Program-made: the position numbers and the translations under genes
From: Streptomyces umbrinus
GTDB taxonomy: Bacteria > Actinomycetota > Actinomycetes > Streptomycetales > Streptomycetaceae
Direction: 5' to 3'
NCBI RefSeq assembly: GCF_030817415.1
Contig: NZ_JAUSZI010000002.1
Span: forward strand, 10,267,501-10,331,500
DNA length: 64,000 nt
Shown: positions 60,257-64,000 of the stretch, one piece after another
How positions within the stretch are numbered: the first letter of the stretch is position 1
Layout: every line of letters starts with the position of its first letter
Notes under the pieces: model-generated
What the model saw: the letters and a program-made list of their open reading frames with translations, nothing else
The model's database searches: none
What the model was told of the DNA's origin: nothing

Positions 60257-60616
60257 CTACGTGCCGACGAGACGCGAACGGGTCAGGAAACGCACCCCTT
60301 CGGGTGCCTCCAGCGAGAAACCACTGCCCCTCCCCTCCACCACGTCGACGATCAGCCGGGTGTGGCTCCACACCTCGTACTGGCTCCGCGACATCCAGAA
60401 CGTCACCGGCTCGTCGACGCCCTCGACGGCCAGCGAGGCGAGGAGCACGTCGGAGTCGCCCGTCCGGAACTCGCCCTCCGGGTAGCACATGGGCGCGCTG
60501 CCGTCGCAGCAGCCACCGGACTGATGGAACATCAGCGGACCGTGGGCGGCCCGCAGTCGGCGCAGCAGCTCGGCGGCGGCGGGCGTCAGCTCCACGCGCG
60601 GGGCGGATGGGATCAC
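60257..60616 (-). CDS. DUF779 family protein
   Basis: A 119-residue protein: LTPAAAELLRRLRAAHGPLM, FHQSGGCCDGSAPMCYPEGE, FWMSRSQYEVWSHTRLIVDV, GRGSGFSLEAPEGVRFLTRS. The CCDGS and cysteine pattern is that of DUF779, often found next to acetaldehyde dehydrogenases, though none adjoins it here. The cysteines suggest metal or iron-sulphur binding. It is divergent from the GH3 gene. Confidence 0.88.
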   Translation of the reverse strand: MIPSAPRVELTPAAAELLRRLRAAHGPLMFHQSGGCCDGSAPMCYPEGEFRTGDSDVLLASLAVEGVDEPVTFWMSRSQYEVWSHTRLIVDVVEGRGSGFSLEAPEGVRFLTRSRLVGT

Positions 60617-60852
60617 CGTGCATCACTCCTCATCGCTTCGAGGCGTACCGGACCAGGTCCTGACCGCTGTCGCGGACCCTATCGAGCCGACGGACGGGCG
60701 TCAGTGCCGCGTCAGGAGATCGTTCCCGACCACCTCCCTGCGTGGTGCGGCGCACACGCTGCGTCAAGGGGGCTGGTTGATTGATTCACCTTCGGGTTAT
60801 CTTTTGGTGGCTTGCATCATCCGATCCGTCATCCGACCGGAGGACAGTCGAC

Positions 60853-62346
60853 GTGATCCATCCCCTGCCCGCCGCACTGGACGGTCCCGGGCTGCCCGTC
60901 GATCTGGACGAGGCCGCCCACCGCTGCCTCGTCGCCGGTTTCGACGGGACCGCGAGCGTCCCCACCACCCTGAAACGGCTCGTCGACCGGGGGCTCGGCG
61001 GAGTCATCCTGTTCACCCGCAACGTGCGCGACGCCGAGCAGGTGCGCCGGCTCACCGACGAGCTGCGGGCCATACGCCCCGACCTGATCGTCGGCATCGA
61101 CAACGAGGGCGGCGGCATCGGCCACCTGGTGGGCGCGGGCGCACCCGACGTCCCCGGCAACTTCGCGCTCGGCGTCGTCGACGACACGGATCTGACCGCC
61201 CGCTGCGCCGACGCGCTCGCCGGACACCTCGCCACCCTCGGCATCACCGCCTCGTACGCGCCGGTCGCCGACCTCCAGCACCACCCGGACAACCCGATCG
61301 TGCGCACTCGCTCCTTCGGCGCCGACCCCGCGCTCGTCGGGCGCCACCTGCGCGCGTGGATCACTGCCACCGAAGCCCGCGGAGTCGCCTCCTGCGCCAA
61401 GCACTTCCCCGGCCATGGCGGCACCGTGACCGACAGTCACCACGACACCGCCGTCGACCCACGGCCGTACGACGAACTGCTCCCCGACCTCGAAGCGTTC
61501 CGTGCGGCCGTCGCCGCGGGCGTTCCGATGCTGATGAGTGCGCATGTCGTGTTCCCGGCGCTCGACCCGAACCGCCCGGCCACGCTGAGCCGCCGCATCC
61601 TGCGCGATCTGCTCCGCGACGAGATCGGCTTCGACGGGGTGCTGGTCAGCGACGCGCTGGAGATGAAGGCGATCGCCGACCTTTACGGAGAGGCCGCAGG
61701 GGCCCGGATCGCCCTCGCCGCGGGAGCCGACCAGGTCATCGTCGCCGTACCGGACCTGGAGACCACACTGGCCTGCCGTGACGCGGTACTCGGCGCGCTG
61801 CGCACCGGAGCGCTGCCCGACGAGCGCGTGTGGGAGGCCGCCGGGCGGGTCCGCCGGCTCGCCGAGCGGTACGCGACGCCGGCCGCCCCGGGCACGGTCG
61901 CCGCATGGGACTCCGGGGCCGGAGCGGAGGCCGCCCGCCGGGCCGTACGCAGCAGGCCCGCCCGGCACCCCGTGTCCGGCGCCCATGTCGTCGACCTGTT
62001 CCCGCCGCCGCATCCCGCGCTCAACTGGGGCGGCGAGGACCTGCTGACCGAGCTGCGTGCCGTCGACCCCACGGCCTCGGGAACCGCGGTCACCGGGGAG
62101 CCGGCCGACCCGGCGGCCCTCGTCGCCGGGATCCTGCGGTGGGCCGAGGGCTCCCCGCTGATCGTCGCCACGAACGACGCCGGGCTCCACCCCTGGCAGG
62201 CTCGCCTCCGCGGCTCCCTGCTGACCCGGCGACCGGACGCCGTACGGGTCTCCACCGGGCTCCCCGAGGACGGGGACGACCTGTGCTCGTACGGACGGGG
62301 CCGGGCCAACCTGCGGGCGCTGGCGGAGGCGCTGGCGGGCGAGTAG
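60853..62346 (+). CDS. Glycoside hydrolase family 3 (beta-N-acetylhexosaminidase type)
   Basis: The GTG at 60853 follows GGAGG; 497 residues with no signal peptide, so probably cytoplasmic. NagZ/GH3 motifs: VILFTRNVRDAEQVRRLTDE, the KHFPGHGGTVTDSHHDTAVD loop (histidine acid/base region of GH3 hexosaminidases) and the nucleophile aspartate in GVLVSDALEMKAI. It releases GlcNAc from muropeptide or chitin fragments. The GlcNAc-kinase-like gene nearby fits the same salvage route. Confidence 0.9.
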   Translation: MIHPLPAALDGPGLPVDLDEAAHRCLVAGFDGTASVPTTLKRLVDRGLGGVILFTRNVRDAEQVRRLTDELRAIRPDLIVGIDNEGGGIGHLVGAGAPDVPGNFALGVVDDTDLTARCADALAGHLATLGITASYAPVADLQHHPDNPIVRTRSFGADPALVGRHLRAWITATEARGVASCAKHFPGHGGTVTDSHHDTAVDPRPYDELLPDLEAFRAAVAAGVPMLMSAHVVFPALDPNRPATLSRRILRDLLRDEIGFDGVLVSDALEMKAIADLYGEAAGARIALAAGADQVIVAVPDLETTLACRDAVLGALRTGALPDERVWEAAGRVRRLAERYATPAAPGTVAAWDSGAGAEAARRAVRSRPARHPVSGAHVVDLFPPPHPALNWGGEDLLTELRAVDPTASGTAVTGEPADPAALVAGILRWAEGSPLIVATNDAGLHPWQARLRGSLLTRRPDAVRVSTGLPEDGDDLCSYGRGRANLRALAEALAGE

Positions 62347-62397
62347 CCGCTCACCGGCACGCTCCGTCACGTTGACCGGCTTCGGTGTCCGGCGCGG

Positions 62398-63648
62398 TCA
62401 CGGATTCCGTACGAGGTCCGTGATGCCGCGGGCCGAAAGGTAGTCGGCGTCGTCCGTGTGCGAGGCCAGGACCACCGTCGGGCGGACGCCCTGGCTCCGC
62501 AGCCACATCCACGCCTCGAAGTACGCGCCGCCCGGACCCGAGACGGACCGGGTGGCGGGTGTGCAGTCCAGGACCAGGGCCAGGTCGCGCGGCTGAGCGG
62601 GGCGGGGCTTGGCGCGCACCTCTGCGACGGTGTCGGCGAGCGCGGCGGCGATCGGCTTGGGGCGGCCGGAGGAGTCGAAGAGGCCGAGGGTGTACTCCAG
62701 CTCCGGGTAGTCGGCCAGGGAGCGGTCCACGTCGTGGGAGCACCACCAGGTCACGCCCCACAGCCCCGCGCACTCGGAGGCGTTGAGCACGGTGGCGCGG
62801 GCGAACTCCGGTGCGTCGGCCGCCGGGATGTGCGGCTCGGGTGCCCCGGTCTCCTGCGCCCAGACCGGCCGTGTCACGTCCTCGGCGTAGGCCTTGGCGA
62901 GCTCCACGCCGTACTCGGCGAGGTGCAGGACCTGCGGCGAGAGGGGGCCGTAACGGCGTGCGCAGTCGCCCGAGAAGACCCATGGGTGGACGGTGGTCAG
63001 GTCGCCCTTGCGGGCCGAGGCCTCCGGCGTGAACGGGTGGTCGTCGCCGTACCAGGCCGCGTCGTAAGCGGAGTGCGTGACGAGGCGGCCGGGCGGGGCC
63101 GTGGACAGACCGTCCCGGGCGGCGGCGAGGAGGGTGTCGAGGTAGTGGTCCACTTCCGCGACCGTCACCGGGTTGTGCTCGACCAGGTTGTTGAGCTCGT
63201 TGCCGAGCTGGAGGCCGATGAGATTGGGCCGGTCGGCGAGTGCGCGGCCGAGGACGCGGAGCAGCTCCGCCTGGGCCTCGATGGCCTCGGGGTCGGTGAA
63301 CACGTTGCGGTGATGCCAGCTGCGGGTCCACTCCGGATAGAAGTCGAAGCTGGACAGATGGCCCTGCACTCCGTCCACGAGGACGTCGAGACCGGCCTCG
63401 GCCGCCAGGTCGACGAGCTGGACCAACTGGTCGACGGCCGCGCCGCGGATCAGCGTGCGGTTGGGCTGCAGGAGCGGCCAGAGGTGGAAGACGCGGATGT
63501 GGTCCAGGCCGAGCCCGGCTATCTGGGCGAGGTCCTCGCGGGCGTGGGCCGGATCGAAGTCGTGCCAGGAGTGGAACCAGCCGCGGCGGGGCGTGTAGTT
63601 CACACCGAAGCGGGGCGCGGGCGCGCTGGATACGGGGGGAGTGCTGAT
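62398..63648 (-). CDS. GH5-like glycoside hydrolase with an atypical start codon
   Basis: A beta/alpha-barrel hydrolase: FGVNYTPRRGWFHSWHDFDP, DHIRVFHLWPLLQPNRTLIR, acid/base glutamate in IGLQLGNELNNLVEHNP, and nucleophile glutamate in VWAQETGAPEPHIP; a smaller C-terminal domain follows (about 310-416). No signal peptide is clear. The only good ribosome site (GAGGAGG, five bases away) precedes an ATC at 63648; the next in-frame start is a TTG at 63711 without a ribosome site. The substrate is unknown; a beta-mannoside or beta-glucoside is likely. Confidence 0.75.
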   Translation of the reverse strand: MSTPPVSSAPAPRFGVNYTPRRGWFHSWHDFDPAHAREDLAQIAGLGLDHIRVFHLWPLLQPNRTLIRGAAVDQLVQLVDLAAEAGLDVLVDGVQGHLSSFDFYPEWTRSWHHRNVFTDPEAIEAQAELLRVLGRALADRPNLIGLQLGNELNNLVEHNPVTVAEVDHYLDTLLAAARDGLSTAPPGRLVTHSAYDAAWYGDDHPFTPEASARKGDLTTVHPWVFSGDCARRYGPLSPQVLHLAEYGVELAKAYAEDVTRPVWAQETGAPEPHIPAADAPEFARATVLNASECAGLWGVTWWCSHDVDRSLADYPELEYTLGLFDSSGRPKPIAAALADTVAEVRAKPRPAQPRDLALVLDCTPATRSVSGPGGAYFEAWMWLRSQGVRPTVVLASHTDDADYLSARGITDLVRNP

Positions 63649-63726
63649 GGGGTCCTCCTCGGAAACCTGTGCCGACGCGCGGCCGGGGCTTGTTCTCGGC
63701 GAATGTATCAACCACCATGGTCGCCA

Positions 63727-64000
63727 ATGAACAATGATTTGAACCAGGATCCAGGTCGGGCGCGGGATCGGGTGCGGAATCGGGATCTCGTGGTGGGCCT
63801 GGACGCCGGCGGTACCCGTACCCGCGCCGTTCTGGCGTCCGTGGTGGACGGCCGCGTGCTCGGTCAGGGCGTGGCAGGACCCGGCAACGCCCTGACCGTC
63901 CCCGTGCCGCTGCTCACCGAACACCTGGCCGAGGCCGTCGCCCGGGCGGTGCCGGAGCCGGACCGCGCCAGGGTCGTCGCCGTGGCCGGCGGCTTCGCGG
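63727..64000 (+). CDS. BadF/BcrA-type ATPase, GlcNAc-kinase-like, cut by window edge
   Basis: The frame opens at the ATG at 63727 (or 63739) and runs past the right edge. Residues about 20-45 read RDLVVGLDAGGTRTRAVLAS, the phosphate-1 motif of the actin-like ASKHA kinases, and RARVVAVAGGFA follows near residue 85. This matches actinobacterial N-acetylglucosamine kinases of the BadF/BcrA family. It is divergent from the GH5-like gene, next to the GH3 gene, and may phosphorylate the released sugar. Confidence 0.75.
   Translation, partial: MNNDLNQDPGRARDRVRNRDLVVGLDAGGTRTRAVLASVVDGRVLGQGVAGPGNALTVPVPLLTEHLAEAVARAVPEPDRARVVAVAGGFA

Noticed and set aside
60777..60803. Promoter of the GH3 gene (TTGATT with TTATCT)
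   Set aside because: The spacing of about 14-15 bases is too short for a confident sigma-70-type promoter.
1..64000. tRNA or rRNA genes, including a tRNA attachment site for the island
   Set aside because: No cloverleaf-like stretch with a recognisable T-loop (GTTCGAATC-type) was found by eye; a covariance search would be needed to be sure.

Overview
The window is chromosomal DNA from a Streptomyces. It is GC-rich with strong third-position GC bias, uses many GTG and TTG starts, couples genes through ATGA/GTGA overlaps, and carries typical Streptomyces gene sets (rppA/P450/cupin, murT-gatD, a DUF6777 lipoprotein beside a Ser/Thr kinase, ureABCFGD). From memory, the gene order from urease through pfkA, murT/gatD, def and rppA to a DNA ligase resembles the S. 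coelicolor SCO1236-SCO1200 stretch in one orientation; I could not check this.

Layout. 1-8.1 kb is an accessory island full of remnants: a FemAB-like/GNAT gene cut by the left edge, a broken gmhA, the C-terminal tail of a large serine recombinase, an integrase-like remnant, a DDE transposase tail, a possible IstB scrap and truncated plasmid-type genes. Three intact genes of unknown role sit inside it (AlbA_2/Schlafen-like protein, a helical protein, and a zinc-ribbon protein with a possible ADP-ribosyltransferase-like domain). 8.1-10.5 kb holds an orphan Phd/YefM antitoxin and a TetR/membrane-protein divergon with two repeated operators. 10.7-15.4 kb is the urease operon. 15.6-19.1 kb holds a secreted S33 peptidase, an epimerase and a PlsC-type acyltransferase. 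19.2-27.5 kb is a nitrogen/amino-acid block: CdaR-type regulator, polar amino-acid ABC transporter plus amino-acid oxidase, ornithine aminotransferase, dimethylargininase and an Lrp regulator. 27.6-31.8 kb is a LytTR/LytS-type two-component system around a sodium:solute symporter whose reading frame is broken by two extra bases. 31.8-36.5 kb has a small membrane protein, a Ser/Thr kinase, a PASTA/DUF6777 lipoprotein and a CtaG-like protein. 36.6-40.5 kb has pfkA, gatD, murT and def. 40.7-42.7 kb is a TetR/acyl-CoA dehydrogenase divergon. 42.7-46.4 kb is the flaviolin-type rppA-P450-cupin cluster with a TenA-like protein. 46.5-55.6 kb holds an aldehyde dehydrogenase, NUDIX protein, ATP-dependent DNA ligase, thioredoxin-reductase-like enzyme, XRE-cupin regulator and a quinone reductase with two acyl-CoA dehydrogenases. 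55.7-57.5 kb is a nickel/peptide-type ABC transporter collapsed by an internal deletion. 57.7-64 kb holds secreted phosphodiesterase-type enzymes, DUF779, a GH3 enzyme, a GH5-like hydrolase and a GlcNAc-kinase-like gene cut by the right edge.

The most interesting observation links two distant loci. A palindrome matching the Nur (nickel uptake regulator) box precedes a substrate-binding protein whose operon has lost its C-terminus, any permease genes and the start of the ATPase, while the nickel-dependent urease operon elsewhere in the window is intact. Other points of note are the possible defence islet at 2.9-6.1 kb, the two-base frameshift in the symporter, a glycosidase whose best-placed start codon is ATC, and a dispersed palindromic repeat family (REP-like) in at least six intergenic regions.
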